In this document: positions 49,583-58,639 of the stretch, piece by piece | How positions within the stretch are numbered: the first letter of the stretch is position 1 | How the letters are laid out: every line of letters starts with the position of its first letter | Assembly (NCBI RefSeq): GCF_003097515.1 | Contig: NZ_CP029188.1 | Location: 2,978,501-3,042,500, forward strand | DNA: 64,000 nt | Direction of reading: 5' to 3' | Source: Streptomyces tirandamycinicus | GTDB taxonomy: Bacteria > Actinomycetota > Actinomycetes > Streptomycetales > Streptomycetaceae | Notes under the pieces: generated by a model | Told to the model about the DNA's origin: nothing | Seen by the model: the letters and a program-made list of their open reading frames with translations, nothing else | Databases searched by the model: none | Position numbers and translations under genes: made by a program

Positions 49583-50965
49583 TCACGCCGCCTGCAGCTG
49601 GAGCCTCGCCCCGAACTCGCGTACCGACGGCTCCGCCGCGAACGGCTCCAGCCGCTGGTTCAGGTCCTCCAGGTACTCCGTGCCCCGGCTCGAACGCAGG
49701 GTGCCGAGGAGTTCGATGGCCCGCGTGCCCGTACGGCAGGCCTCCTCGACCTCACGCTGCTGGAGCCGGGCCGTGGCCAGCAGGACGAGGCCGATGCCGC
49801 GGCGCCGCGCGCGCGACTCGGGATGGCCGTCCAGGGACTCGGACGCCCGGCGGGCCGCCTGGTCGGCCTGGCCGAGGTCGCGGTGGCAGTGGGCCAGTTC
49901 GTCGGCGAGGTACGCCTGGTCGAAGTGGGCGATCCAGTCCGGGTCGTCCCCCGAGTCCGGGTTCGCCCGGTCCAGGGCGGCGACGGCCCGGCCGGCCGAC
50001 TCCTGGCAGGTGCGGACGTCCCCGAGCAGCGCGTGCCCCCGGGCCTCCGCCGCGTGGAACATCGCCTCCGCACGGGGGGTGACCTGGCCCCGGGCGCCTT
50101 CCTGCGCGGCCCGCGCGAGCTGTGCGATCTCCCTCGGGTTCCCGAGCTCCGCGGCGAGATGGCTCATCGACGCGGCCAGCACATAGCCCCCGTACGCCCG
50201 GTCGCCCGCGGCCTGGGCCAGCCGCAGGGCCTGGATGTAGTAGCGCTGGGCGAGGCCCGGCTGGCCCGTGTCGACGGCCATGTACCCGGCCAGTTCGGTG
50301 AGCCGCGCCACCGCGGCGAAGAGCTGCCGCCCCACCGGCTCCCGGTAGGAGCCGGAGAGCAGCCCGGACACCACGCTGTTGAGGTAGTGGACGACGACCG
50401 GCCGTACGTGCCCGGCACCGAAGCGGTGGTCGAGGCCGGTGAGCGCCTTCGTCATCGCCCGCACCGCCTCGACGTCCGGCAGCCCCACCCGGGCCCCGGC
50501 CTGGCGGGCCACCTGGGCGTCCGCTCCGGTGATCAGCCAGTCCCTGCTGGGCTCGACGAGCGCCGAGGCGGCCACGGTCGAACCGGTCAGGAAGTCGCGG
50601 CGGCCGACGTCGCTCCGCCACAGCTCGCAGACCTGCTCGATCGCCCCGAGCACGGTGGGGGCGAACTGCAGCCCCACCCCGGACGCCAGGTTCTTGCCGT
50701 TGGCCATCCCGATCTCGTCGATGGTGACCGTGCGGCCGAGCTTGCGGCCCAGCGCCTCGGCGATGATGCCGGGCGCCCGGCCGCGCGGCTGCTGCCCGCG
50801 CAGCCAGCGCGCCACCGACGTCTTGTCGTAGCGCAGATCGAGGCCGCGTTCCGCCCCGACCATGTTGACCCTGCGGGCCAGACCGGCATTGGAGCATCCG
50901 GCTTCCTGGATCAGCGCCTGCAGCCGTTCGTTCGGCTGGCGGGCGACGAGTGGCCTCGCTGCCAT
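49583..50965 (-). CDS. XRE-type regulator with a C-terminal TPR-like region
   Basis: 460 aa from the ATG at 50965 (GGGGG upstream). The N-terminal HTH covers about residues 10-60 (NERLQALIQEAGCSNAGLARRVNMVGAERGLDLRYDKTSVARWLRGQQPRG). From about residue 130 the protein is made of TPR-like helical repeats (YYIQALRLAQAAGDRAYGGYVLAASMSHLAAELGNPREIAQLARAAQEGARG). Similar Streptomyces proteins regulate development and antibiotic production. A TAT-like RRDFLTGSTVAASAL segment occurs internally and is not at the N-terminus. Divergent from the prim-pol gene. Confidence 0.85.
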   Translation of the reverse strand: MAARPLVARQPNERLQALIQEAGCSNAGLARRVNMVGAERGLDLRYDKTSVARWLRGQQPRGRAPGIIAEALGRKLGRTVTIDEIGMANGKNLASGVGLQFAPTVLGAIEQVCELWRSDVGRRDFLTGSTVAASALVEPSRDWLITGADAQVARQAGARVGLPDVEAVRAMTKALTGLDHRFGAGHVRPVVVHYLNSVVSGLLSGSYREPVGRQLFAAVARLTELAGYMAVDTGQPGLAQRYYIQALRLAQAAGDRAYGGYVLAASMSHLAAELGNPREIAQLARAAQEGARGQVTPRAEAMFHAAEARGHALLGDVRTCQESAGRAVAALDRANPDSGDDPDWIAHFDQAYLADELAHCHRDLGQADQAARRASESLDGHPESRARRRGIGLVLLATARLQQREVEEACRTGTRAIELLGTLRSSRGTEYLEDLNQRLEPFAAEPSVREFGARLQLQAA

Positions 50966-51240
50966 CACTAACCCCCTGTGCCGGACCGCGCCGGTCGTGA
51001 TCCACGGTGATCTGCCACCGATCACTTCCCGGCGTCATCCGGAGAATGCCGATGAGCCCGGATGAGCTCGGACGATTACGGGTGAATGCCGCTCACCCGC
51101 AACTGGCTACCCGCCCGCCGGGCCCGGCCCGCACGCGCGCCCCCGCCCGTGCACCCGTGCGCCCCACGTGCGGGTTCGATGCTCCGCCGCCCGGTGCCGC
51201 GCGCCCGTAACCCGTCCTGGTGGGGGGAGTTGTGTTTATC

Positions 51241-51930
51241 GTGGAAGACACCATCGAAGGGTCGATCGGCCTCACCGAAGCGGCGCAGATCCCCGCACAG
51301 CGCGGCACACAACTGCTGGACAGCGCGGTCCGGTACGTGGAGGAGCGCCACTGGGAGGTGTTCCCCGGCACCTGGCTGGAGCCTGTCGCGGGCGGCGAGC
51401 GGTGCTCCTGCGCCGCACCCGTGTGCGATGCGCCGGGGGCGCACGCCGTCCGGCCGGACTGGTCGAGCCTGGCGACCGGCAGCTCCGCCGCCGCACGCCG
51501 GCTGTGGGGCAAGGAGCCGAAGGCCTCGATCCTGCTGCCCACCGGGCGGACCTTCGACGCCCTCGAGGTCCCGGAGTCCGCCGGCTTCCTCGCACTGGCC
51601 CGGATGGAGCGGATGCACACGGCCCTCGGGCCCGTGATGTGCACCCCGGACCGGCGCATGCTCTTCCTCGTCCTGCCGGGCGCGGCCGGGAAACTGCCGG
51701 ACCTGGTACGCAGGCTCGGCTGGATGCCCGGCTCGCTCGACCTGGCGGCGCGAGGGGACGGGCAGTACGTCGCGGCGCCGCCCACCCGTGTGGGCGGCCG
51801 GGGGGCCGTGCAGTGGGTGCGCAAGCCGACGCTCACGAACCGCTGGCTGCCGGACGCCGAGGAACTGCTCAGCGCGCTGGCCTACGCATGCGGACGGGAA
51901 GCCGCGGACGGGCGGGGCCGCCGATCGTAG
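51241..51930 (+). CDS. Bifunctional DNA primase/polymerase (prim-pol) N-terminal domain protein
   Basis: 229 aa from the GTG at 51241; GTGs at 51220 and 51232 are alternatives. Prim-pol signatures: LLDSAVRYVEERHWEVFPGTWLE, then the Cys cluster CSCAAPVCDAPGAH typical of replicative prim-pol domains, RLWGKEPKASILLPTGRTFDALEVP and a late KLPDLVRRLGWMPGSLDLAARGDGQYVAAPP. No helicase or C-terminal primase domain follows, so it is a stand-alone domain. The catalytic Asp residues are not all recognisable, so polymerase activity is uncertain. Confidence 0.8.
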   Translation: MEDTIEGSIGLTEAAQIPAQRGTQLLDSAVRYVEERHWEVFPGTWLEPVAGGERCSCAAPVCDAPGAHAVRPDWSSLATGSSAAARRLWGKEPKASILLPTGRTFDALEVPESAGFLALARMERMHTALGPVMCTPDRRMLFLVLPGAAGKLPDLVRRLGWMPGSLDLAARGDGQYVAAPPTRVGGRGAVQWVRKPTLTNRWLPDAEELLSALAYACGREAADGRGRRS

Positions 51931-51971
51931 GGTTGTTCCCGTACCACGGGGACAACGGAAGGCGGCACGAC

Positions 51972-52958
51972 ATGCCGGACCAGGCATCGGGCCAGGCATC
52001 GGACCGGACGGTCGACGGGGTTGCGGACCGTACCGCGGACGGGGCTGCGGACCCGACGGTCGACGGGGCTACGGACCGTACGGCGGGCGGGGTTTCGGAG
52101 CAGACGGTCGACGGGGCTACGGACCGTACGGCGGGCGGGGTTTCGGAGCAGACCGCGGACGGGGTGGACGGCGGGCCGGAGGCGGGACCGCCCCCCGCCG
52201 TGCGTGTCGAGGGGCTCTGGAAGCGCTTCGGCGAACAGGTCGCGGTCGCCGGGGTCGATCTCACCCTGCCCACGGGCAGGTTCATCGGCCTGGTCGGGCC
52301 CAACGGCGCCGGCAAGACCACGACGCTGTCGATGATCACCGGGCTGCTCCGCCCCGACCAGGGCCGCATCGAGGTCGCCGGCCACGACGTGTGGAAGGAC
52401 CCGGTGGAGGTGAAGGCCAGGATCGGCGTCCTGCCCGAGGGCCTGCGGCTCTTCGAGCGGCTGTCCGGCGGCGAACTCCTCGCCTACACCGGCCGGTTGC
52501 GCGGCCTTCCGGGCCAGGAGGTCGACAAGCGGGCCGCCCAGCTGCTGGACGTGCTCGATCTCGCCGGAGCCCGGCACAAACTGGTCGTCGACTACTCCAC
52601 CGGCATGCGCAAGAAGATCGGCCTGGCGGCCGCACTGCTGCACAATCCGCAGGTGCTCTTCCTGGACGAGCCGTTCGAGGGCGTCGACCCGGTGTCCGCA
52701 CAGACCATCCGCGGGGTCCTGGAGCGGTACACCGCGTCCGGGGCGACCGTCGTGTTCTCCAGCCATGTGATGGAGCTGGTGGAGTCGCTGTGCGACTGGG
52801 TCGCCGTGATGGCCGCGGGCCGGATCAGGGCACACGGCCCGCTCTCCGAGGTCCGCGGCGCGGCGGGATCACTGCAGGACGCCTTCCTGGAACTCGTCGG
52901 CGCGCACGGACGCGACACCGGCGACGCGCTGGACTGGCTCGGCGGCGGTGCGCGGTGA
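51972..52958 (+). CDS. ABC transporter ATP-binding protein with N-terminal repeat
   Basis: 328 aa from the ATG at 51972. The first 75 residues are Asp/Thr/Gly-rich repeats (TVDGATDRTAGGVSEQ twice, DNA period 48 bp). The ATPase domain then has Walker A GPNGAGKTTT, Q-loop, signature STGMRKKIGLAAALLHNPQ, Walker B VLFLDEPFEGVD and the H-loop SSHVME. It is coupled to the permease by GTGA. ABC-2-type exporters of this kind move antibiotics, lipids or peptides; the substrate is not shown. Confidence 0.93.
   Translation: MPDQASGQASDRTVDGVADRTADGAADPTVDGATDRTAGGVSEQTVDGATDRTAGGVSEQTADGVDGGPEAGPPPAVRVEGLWKRFGEQVAVAGVDLTLPTGRFIGLVGPNGAGKTTTLSMITGLLRPDQGRIEVAGHDVWKDPVEVKARIGVLPEGLRLFERLSGGELLAYTGRLRGLPGQEVDKRAAQLLDVLDLAGARHKLVVDYSTGMRKKIGLAAALLHNPQVLFLDEPFEGVDPVSAQTIRGVLERYTASGATVVFSSHVMELVESLCDWVAVMAAGRIRAHGPLSEVRGAAGSLQDAFLELVGAHGRDTGDALDWLGGGAR
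52055..52150. repeat. 48-bp tandem duplication in the ABC ATPase gene
   Basis: Two identical 48-bp units (52055-52102 and 52103-52150), with partial copies upstream, add two 16-residue repeats to the protein's N-terminus. Confidence 0.9.
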
Positions 52959-54568
52959 CGGCTGCGGCGCCCGGGCCGGGCCCCTCGCTCACGTCCGTCT
53001 TCGTACGCCTCAAGCTGTCACTGCTGGCCAACGGGCTGCGCCAGTCCTCGGGCCGCACGGCCGCGTTCGTCACCTCGGCCGTCCTGGCGCTGCTGGTCGC
53101 CGCCGGCCAGCTCGTCGGCTTCGTCCTGCTGCGCGGCACGGCCCACGCCGCCTCCCTGGCGGTGCTGCTGGTCGCGGTGCTGGCGCTGGGCTGGGTGTTC
53201 CTCCCGCTGTTCTTCCCGAGCGGTGACGAGACGCTGGACCCGACCCGGCTGGTGATGCTGCCGCTGCGGCCGGGCCCGATGGTGTCGGCGCTGCTGGTGG
53301 CGTCGCTGCTGGGCATCGGCCCGCTGTTCACGCTCTGCCTGGTGGCCGGTGCCGCGCTGGCCCTGGCGCAGGGGGCCGGCGGAGTGGCGGCAGCGGTGGT
53401 GGCGGTGCCGCTGGCGCTGCTGGTGTGCGTGGCGCTGGCGCGGGCCGTCGCCGCCGCCAACATCCGGTTGCTGACCAGCCGCAAGGGCCGTGATCTGGCC
53501 GTGCTGAGCGGTCTGGTGATCGCGGTCGGGATGCAGTTCGTGGCCTTCGGGGTGCAGCGCCTCGGTCAGGCGGGCGGTCTGACGGCGCTGGACCCGGCCG
53601 CGGCCGTGGTGCGCTGGATCCCGCCGGCGTCGGCACTCGGCGCCGTCGACTCGGCGAGCACCGGGGCGTACGGGACGGCCGCCGCCCAACTCGCGCTGTC
53701 CGCGGCCGCCCTGGCCGGACTGCTGTACGGATGGCAGCGCAGCCTGACCCGGCTGATGACCGCCCCGGACGGCTCGACACTCGCGGCGGCCTCGGAGCCG
53801 ACCCGCCGCGACCGGTCCGCGGGCCTGCACCGGCTGCTGCCGGGCGGCCGCACCGGCACGGTCATGCAGCGCAGCCTCCGCTACGTCTGGCGTGATCCGA
53901 AGACCAAGACGGCGTGGGTGTCGGCGCTCGTGGTCGGGCTGATCGTGCCGCTGTTCAACGCCCTGCAGGGCACCGGCTCGATCTACCTCGCCTGCTTCGC
54001 GTCGGGGATGCTCGGCATCCAGATGTACAACCAGTTCGGCCAGGACACGTCCGCGTTCTGGATGGTCGCGCAGACGATCGCGTCGCCCCGCGACGCGTAC
54101 GCCGAGCTGCGGGCCCGCGCGCTGGCGCTGCTGCTGATCACCCTGCCGTACACGGTGCTGGTGACGGTCGCCACGGCCGCCGTGCTGGGCGACTGGCGGG
54201 CGCTGCCGGAGGCGCTGGGGATCGCGCTCGGGCTGCTCGGCGCGATGATGGCGACCGGCGCGGTGGCGTCGGCCCGCTTCCCGTACTCGATACCGCAGGA
54301 CAGCGCGTACAAGAACGTGGCTCCGGGCCAGGGCGGCCTCGCATGGATCTCGATCTTCGGCGGGATGATCGCCTCGGCACTGCTGTGCTCCCCGCTGATC
54401 GCGCTGACGATCTGGCTGAACGCCGCGAGCGCCGAATCCGCGATATGGGTCCTGCTGCCGCTGGGTGCCGGGTACGGCGCCCTGCTGGTCTGGGGCGGGC
54501 TGCGGCTGGCGGCCCCGCAGACGGCCGCGCGGCTGCCGGAGATCCTGGCGGCCGTCAGCAAGGGCTGA
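52955..54568 (+). CDS. ABC exporter permease (ABC-2-like)
   Basis: 537 aa from a GTG at 52955 that overlaps the ATPase stop. About 12 hydrophobic helices arranged in two halves, with a soluble loop near residues 265-300. Early helices include FVTSAVLALLVAAGQLVGFVLL, late helices LAWISIFGGMIASALLCSPLIALTIWL. It lacks an extracellular MacB/FtsX domain. With the ATPase it forms the whole exporter; it is 704 bp upstream of the SSI gene and not in its operon. Confidence 0.9.
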   Translation: MTAAAPGPGPSLTSVFVRLKLSLLANGLRQSSGRTAAFVTSAVLALLVAAGQLVGFVLLRGTAHAASLAVLLVAVLALGWVFLPLFFPSGDETLDPTRLVMLPLRPGPMVSALLVASLLGIGPLFTLCLVAGAALALAQGAGGVAAAVVAVPLALLVCVALARAVAAANIRLLTSRKGRDLAVLSGLVIAVGMQFVAFGVQRLGQAGGLTALDPAAAVVRWIPPASALGAVDSASTGAYGTAAAQLALSAAALAGLLYGWQRSLTRLMTAPDGSTLAAASEPTRRDRSAGLHRLLPGGRTGTVMQRSLRYVWRDPKTKTAWVSALVVGLIVPLFNALQGTGSIYLACFASGMLGIQMYNQFGQDTSAFWMVAQTIASPRDAYAELRARALALLLITLPYTVLVTVATAAVLGDWRALPEALGIALGLLGAMMATGAVASARFPYSIPQDSAYKNVAPGQGGLAWISIFGGMIASALLCSPLIALTIWLNAASAESAIWVLLPLGAGYGALLVWGGLRLAAPQTAARLPEILAAVSKG

Positions 54569-55290
54569 CCATGGCCTGATCCGTACGGCAGGCGAGGCGC
54601 CGCAACGCCCGGCCCACCTGCCGTACAGACCACGTCCCGTGCGGACACCCGAGGGCTCCGTCGCCGAGATGCCCGCCGAGGCCGCGGCGGGGGTCCGTGG
54701 TGCGGCACCGCGGCGCGGGGGCCTGTCTTGCGGGGTCCGCGGTGCGACATCGCGGCGCCGGGGGTCCGCGGTCCGGAACAGCGAGTCGCCGGATCTCCGT
54801 GGGCGGCGACCGGCCCGCCGAAGGTGCGCGGGGAGGCCGGGCAGCCCGGCGGCCCGGGCTCCGCTTGTGGAGGTCCCGTGCAGGAAGCACGTCCTCGCGG
54901 CAACGGGCCGGTGACGGGGCCGAACCGCTCCGGCCGCCGGCTCTTCGCCGTATACGAAGGCGTACGGCGGGAGAGCGCGGGCACCGGGAGGGGAGCTCTC
55001 GGCAGGCACCGGAATCCGGCCGAAGGGCGCTCCGGAGCGGCATTCCACCGCAGAACCGTTTTTGCAACGCCGCAGGCCAGACGATCGTTCCGCGTTGGAC
55101 CACCGGCACTTGTCCATATAGCGGACAGCCGGTCGCGCTTCCCGCACACCCCCGCCGAGCTGCCCGAACGGCCATTCGGTAGGCATGCGTTGAACGTATG
55201 CGGCCGGAAACATGTGATGGATGTGCGATCACTGTGCGCATCAGCAAGACTCCCGATCGCAACCGCACACACCGTCAAAGGGGTTCACTC
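54569..55290. other. 722-bp intergenic region, no supported gene
   Basis: Positions 54690-54780 carry direct repeats of a GGGGTCCGCGGTGCG core. From 55030 to 55290 the DNA is AT-richer, consistent with the promoter of the secreted inhibitor gene. Open frames on both strands lack start signals and family character. Confidence 0.5.
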
Positions 55291-55731
55291 ATGCGTTACA
55301 TCGTCCACACACTCGGCGCGACGGCCTCCGCTGCGGCGCTCGTGCTCAGCGGCCTGGCCGCAGGCACCGCGCACGCCGATGCCGCCGGTGACACGGGGCT
55401 CTACGCCCCGTCCGCCCTGGTGCTGACGGTCGGCAGGGGCGAGGCCGCCGCGACGGCGACCGTCGAGCGCGCGGTGACCCTGAACTGCGCCCCGGCACCC
55501 AGCGGCACCCACCCGTCCCCCCGCGCCGCCTGCCGGGAACTCAACACCGTCGACGGCGAGTTCGCCATGCTGAACGGCACGTCCGGCCGCCCCTGCACCC
55601 GGCAGTGGGACCCGGTCACGATCACCGCCGCCGGGGTCTGGCAGGGCAAGCGCGTCGACTGGTCTGCCACGTACGGCAACTCCTGCGAGATGCGGGAGAG
55701 CATGAACGGGTCCGCGGTCTTCGCCTTCTGA
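55291..55731 (+). CDS. Secreted subtilisin-inhibitor-like (SSI/SIL) protein, P1 Arg
   Basis: 146 aa from the ATG at 55291. Signal peptide through AGTAHADA. The mature part of about 113 aa keeps the SSI pattern: LVLTVGRGE, LNCAPAPSGTHPSPRAACREL, TAAGVWQGKRVDWSATYGNSC, and C-terminal GSAVFAF. Four Cys pair as two disulfides (C-C around 70-85 and CTR to NSC). The reactive loop reads RPCTRQWDP, so P1 is Arg and P1' is Gln, in place of the Met-Val of classical SSI. That predicts trypsin-like rather than subtilisin preference (inference from known P1 rules). Confidence 0.93.
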   Translation: MRYIVHTLGATASAAALVLSGLAAGTAHADAAGDTGLYAPSALVLTVGRGEAAATATVERAVTLNCAPAPSGTHPSPRAACRELNTVDGEFAMLNGTSGRPCTRQWDPVTITAAGVWQGKRVDWSATYGNSCEMRESMNGSAVFAF

Positions 55732-56035
55732 GCACGCCGAGCCGCGGCGGACCGGGGCGACACGACGGCGGTCCCGGTCCGCCGCACCCGCGGCCGTGCC
55801 GCGCCAAAAGCCCCATGGACCGGAAGCCCCATGCACCGGAAGCCCCATGGACCGGATGGCCACCTCCCCGGCCGTCCGGTCCCGGCGCCACTGCCGACGC
55901 CACTGCCGGGGCCGAGCGCCTGAGGCCGAGCACATGGGCGAGCGCGTGAGGTTCGGCGGGCGGAACACCGGCACGCCCCGCCGGGCGCCGGCTCCGGACG
56001 CCCGAACGCCCCGACGTCCGGGACGCCCGGAGCCG
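55732..56035. other. 304-bp gap with the SSI terminator and CCCCATGGACCGGA repeats
   Basis: After the terminator, positions 55805-55862 hold three near-identical units of CCCCATGGACCGGAAG. The rest is plain GC-rich DNA. Confidence 0.5.
55744..55785 (+). terminator. Hairpin terminator after the SSI gene
   Basis: A 13-bp perfect stem (GCGGCGGACCGGG with its complement) and a 16-base loop, 13 bp after the stop codon. Confidence 0.75.
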
Positions 56036-56899
56036 TCACTCCGCCAGAACGCCCTCCAGGAAGGGTTCGAGGACGGCGCGCCAGGCGTCGGGCTGGTCGT
56101 AGTGGACGAGATGCCCGGCGTCCGCCACCTCGGCGTACCGCCCGCGGGGCAGGACGCGGACCATCTCCTGCGCCTCGGCCCGGCCCAGCTCCCCGTCGAG
56201 TCCGCGGACCACGAGCGTCGGGCACCCGACCCGGGCCAGCGAGTCCCAGTGCGCGTCGTGCACCCAGGTCGCCCGGGACCTCAGCATCTGGCGACGGGAG
56301 AAGACCGGCCGCCAGCCGTCCGCCCGTTCGGCCATCACCTCGGCGAAGAACTCTCCCCGCGCAGGGCTGGGACGCTCCAGCCGGGGGTCGTCCTCGCCGA
56401 ACCACCTGCGCACGTCCGCGAGGGTCGCGAAGGGCACCGGCCACGAGCGGAACCACGCCTCCCACTCCCGCTGCGAGGCCGCCCCGAGCGCGGAGGCGCG
56501 CATGTCGCAGACGACCACGGCCCGGACGAGGTCGGGGCGCTCGGCGGCGAGCTGCCAGGCGGTCAAAGCGCCCATGGAGTGGCCGATGAGGACGGCCGGC
56601 GCCAGCCCCAACTGCTCCACCGCGGCCGCCGCGTCGGCGACATACGCCTCGCGGGTGAACGCGCCGTCGGCGGGACGCTCGCTGCGACCGTGCCCGCGCT
56701 GGTCGAGGGCGACCGCCCGGTACCGCTCGGCCAGCCAGCGGGCGGTGGAGGCCCAGTGCGCGGCCCGGCCCATCAGCCCGTGGAGGAGTAACACGCCCGG
56801 AGCGCGGTCCGTCTCACCCCGTCCCTTGGGCGGGTCGGCGAACTCCCAGGCGGCGAGCCGCACTCCGGCCGTGCCGGTCACGTCGATGCGCCGCACCAT
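56036..56899 (-). CDS. Alpha/beta-hydrolase
   Basis: 287 aa from the ATG at 56899. HG motif LLLHGLMGRAAHW, then DQRGHGRSERP, nucleophile elbow GHSMGAL (catalytic Ser), and a C-terminal DAGHLVHYDQP with the catalytic His. The Asp comes from VRGLDGELG. The layout is that of generic esterase or epoxide-hydrolase-type proteins; the substrate is not indicated. Monocistronic. Confidence 0.9.
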   Translation of the reverse strand: MVRRIDVTGTAGVRLAAWEFADPPKGRGETDRAPGVLLLHGLMGRAAHWASTARWLAERYRAVALDQRGHGRSERPADGAFTREAYVADAAAAVEQLGLAPAVLIGHSMGALTAWQLAAERPDLVRAVVVCDMRASALGAASQREWEAWFRSWPVPFATLADVRRWFGEDDPRLERPSPARGEFFAEVMAERADGWRPVFSRRQMLRSRATWVHDAHWDSLARVGCPTLVVRGLDGELGRAEAQEMVRVLPRGRYAEVADAGHLVHYDQPDAWRAVLEPFLEGVLAE

Positions 56900-57503
56900 G
56901 GTCCTGGCACCCCCTTCTGGCCCTCGTGGTTCTCCGGGCTCTCCGAAGCGATCGAGCTCCGCCAGACTATCGAACTTCCATTCGAAAGCCGGCTTCCGGC
57001 GAGCAACACCCCTCGTTCGAGTGACCACCCTCAAGGATTGACGACCGTCGCCGAGGGGAGATCTTCAGCGGGAGGCGGGCCGCTCGGGGAAAACGGTCCG
57101 AGGGGATCGACCTTGAGAGCTCGGGGCTCCGGGTCGACAAGGGGGAGGACAGGCCCCGGCGCCCAAGGGCGCCGGGGCCCTTCGCGTTCGGCAGGCGCAT
57201 GGTCCGCTCCCTCCCCTGCGGCCGCCCGGCCCCCGGGCCGGAACGGTCCTATGCCTCAGCCACAGCGTGGCACGCGGAGGCGTCCGGGCGCTGCCGTTCC
57301 CACGGGAAGGCGCGCTCCGGAAGGGGCGTCACGGCGGACGGAGGAGTCATGCGGCGTACGACGCGGCGCGCCCGCACCGCGCAGGGTGCGGCTCGCGAGC
57401 GCGGCACGGAACCCCTCGTCGGGCGCGGAGACTGCGGCGGGCGACGAGGGGTTCCAGGGCAGACCCAGGACGGCGTGCCCGCGAGCACCGCCCGGCAGTC
57501 CAC
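56900..57503. other. Spacer with a strong hairpin at the edge of a small inserted cluster
   Basis: Between the hydrolase start and the broken gene lie about 250 bp of upstream DNA, the hairpin at 57152-57179 and 320 bp without a supported gene. Codon-like periodicity is weak. Confidence 0.4.
57152..57179. terminator. Very GC-rich hairpin
   Basis: A 13-bp perfect inverted repeat (GGCCCCGGCGCCC) with AA at the centre. It stands alone in an intergenic region and could be the terminator of a lost gene. Confidence 0.5.
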
Positions 57504-57727
57504 CACGTCAGCAAGGCCGGGGAAGTCGACGAGGACGACGAGGACGACGTCGGCATGGCCCAGCGCGAGTCGGCCATCTCATCACCCAGCTCGACGACTG
57601 TACGGACCTGCTGAGGCCGGGCGTCATGTACGGGAGAATGACGCCCGACCAGGTCCAGGTCATGGCCCGCGAGGTCTGCGAGCTGCCGTGTGATTCCGGC
57701 CAGCGCCCCATGAGATCGCCGAGCTGA
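57504..57727 (+). pseudogene. Remnant of a small Streptomyces protein gene, frameshifted
   Basis: One frame gives HHVSKAGEVDEDDEDDVGMAQRESA. A shift then gives HLITQLDDCTDLLRPGVMYGRMTPDQVQVMAREVCELPCDSG before a stop at 57727. Both parts look like real protein, the second strongly so, and they join at about 57570. I recall this LLRPGVMYGRMTPDQV type from small Streptomyces proteins but cannot name the family. No start or 5' part is intact. Confidence 0.45.
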
Positions 57728-57839
57728 GGACGGGCTGTATCGGACACGCAGCTGGTGAATGGCCCCTGATCTGGGACAACCGCCTGGGACGGCGCCTGTA
57801 CCGGAGCCTGTACTGCGGCGGAGCAGCAAACCCGTGGCG

Positions 57840-58553
57840 TCATGCCCCGGCAGTGGTCCTCCCGCGATGTGCAGGTCGCCTTCGCACATGGACCTCAGAA
57901 GTGTGCGGGGCGGTAATGACACTGTGGTCGGGGATGATGCGTGCGGCGAGGGTGACGCCTGTGGCGATCCGGCAATCGCGGCCGAGGGCAACGCCGGGGC
58001 CGAGGCTGATGCTGTTGCCGGTTTGGACCCGGTCGCCGATCAGGGCGCCGAACTGCGGCGTGCCACAGCGGTAGAGGCCGTCGGAAGTACGCAGGACGAT
58101 GTCCCGTTCAGGGTTGCTCATGTGGGGGCTCCACATGCTGATGGCCGCGACTGTCAGGTTGGCTGACAGGTGGGCGTCGGTACCGACGAGGGTGCGGTTG
58201 ATGCCGATGCGGTGGCCGAGTACGGCGCGTTCGCCGACGAACGAGCGGGTGACCTCACAGTTGAAGCCGACGGTGACATCGTCGCAGAGTACGGAGCCGG
58301 CGCGTACGGTGGAGAACTCCCACACGCGTACTCGGGGGCCGATGATCACGTCGTCCCCGATGATCGCGGTGGGGTGAATCTGCGCGGTGGGGTGAATGCG
58401 GTGGGAGAGCCGGGTGAGGGCCTGGCGGTGCCTGTCCTCCCAGAGCGCGAGGAAGTCGGCCAGCTCACTCTTCTCCAGGTGCTCGTAGGGGGTGCCGTCC
58501 AGCATTCCGCTGGTAGGGGCGGTGAGGTAGTCGCTGAGGCGGATGGTGGGCAT
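57840..58553 (-). CDS. Left-handed beta-helix (hexapeptide-repeat) acyltransferase-like protein
   Basis: 237 aa. After an N-terminal helical part of about 50 residues (HLEKSELADFLALWEDRHRQAL), hexapeptide repeats run from IHPTAQIHPTAIIGDDVIIGPRVRVWEFSTVRAGSVL through GALIGDRVQTGNSISLGPGVALGRDCRIATGV. This is the LbH fold of sugar O- or N-acyltransferases and GlmU C-domains. No nucleotidyltransferase domain is present. It is divergent from a GT2 gene; with the epimerase gene it suggests modification and transfer of a sugar. Confidence 0.88.
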   Translation of the reverse strand: MPTIRLSDYLTAPTSGMLDGTPYEHLEKSELADFLALWEDRHRQALTRLSHRIHPTAQIHPTAIIGDDVIIGPRVRVWEFSTVRAGSVLCDDVTVGFNCEVTRSFVGERAVLGHRIGINRTLVGTDAHLSANLTVAAISMWSPHMSNPERDIVLRTSDGLYRCGTPQFGALIGDRVQTGNSISLGPGVALGRDCRIATGVTLAARIIPDHSVITAPHTSEVHVRRRPAHRGRTTAGA

Positions 58554-58639
58554 CGGTGGCCTTCCGTCGGGTGGTCAATGGCAGTTCCCCGGGCGGCTAG
58601 CATCGCCGGCACCGGACCCGAGGAACGGAGTGCTCATCC

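Noticed and set aside
50541..50600. Twin-arginine signal (RRDFLTGSTVAASAL) in the XRE regulator at 49583
   Set aside because: It is internal, about 130 residues from the N-terminus of a cytoplasmic DNA-binding protein, and a similar internal segment occurs in the XRE protein at 61091.
51168..51971. N-terminal extension of the ABC ATPase frame
   Set aside because: It is the alternative frame of the prim-pol gene; the ATPase starts at the ATG at 51972.
57100..57180. tRNA gene as an integration site of the sugar cassette
   Set aside because: The hairpin at 57152 does not fold into a cloverleaf, and I see no CCA-end or anticodon arm.
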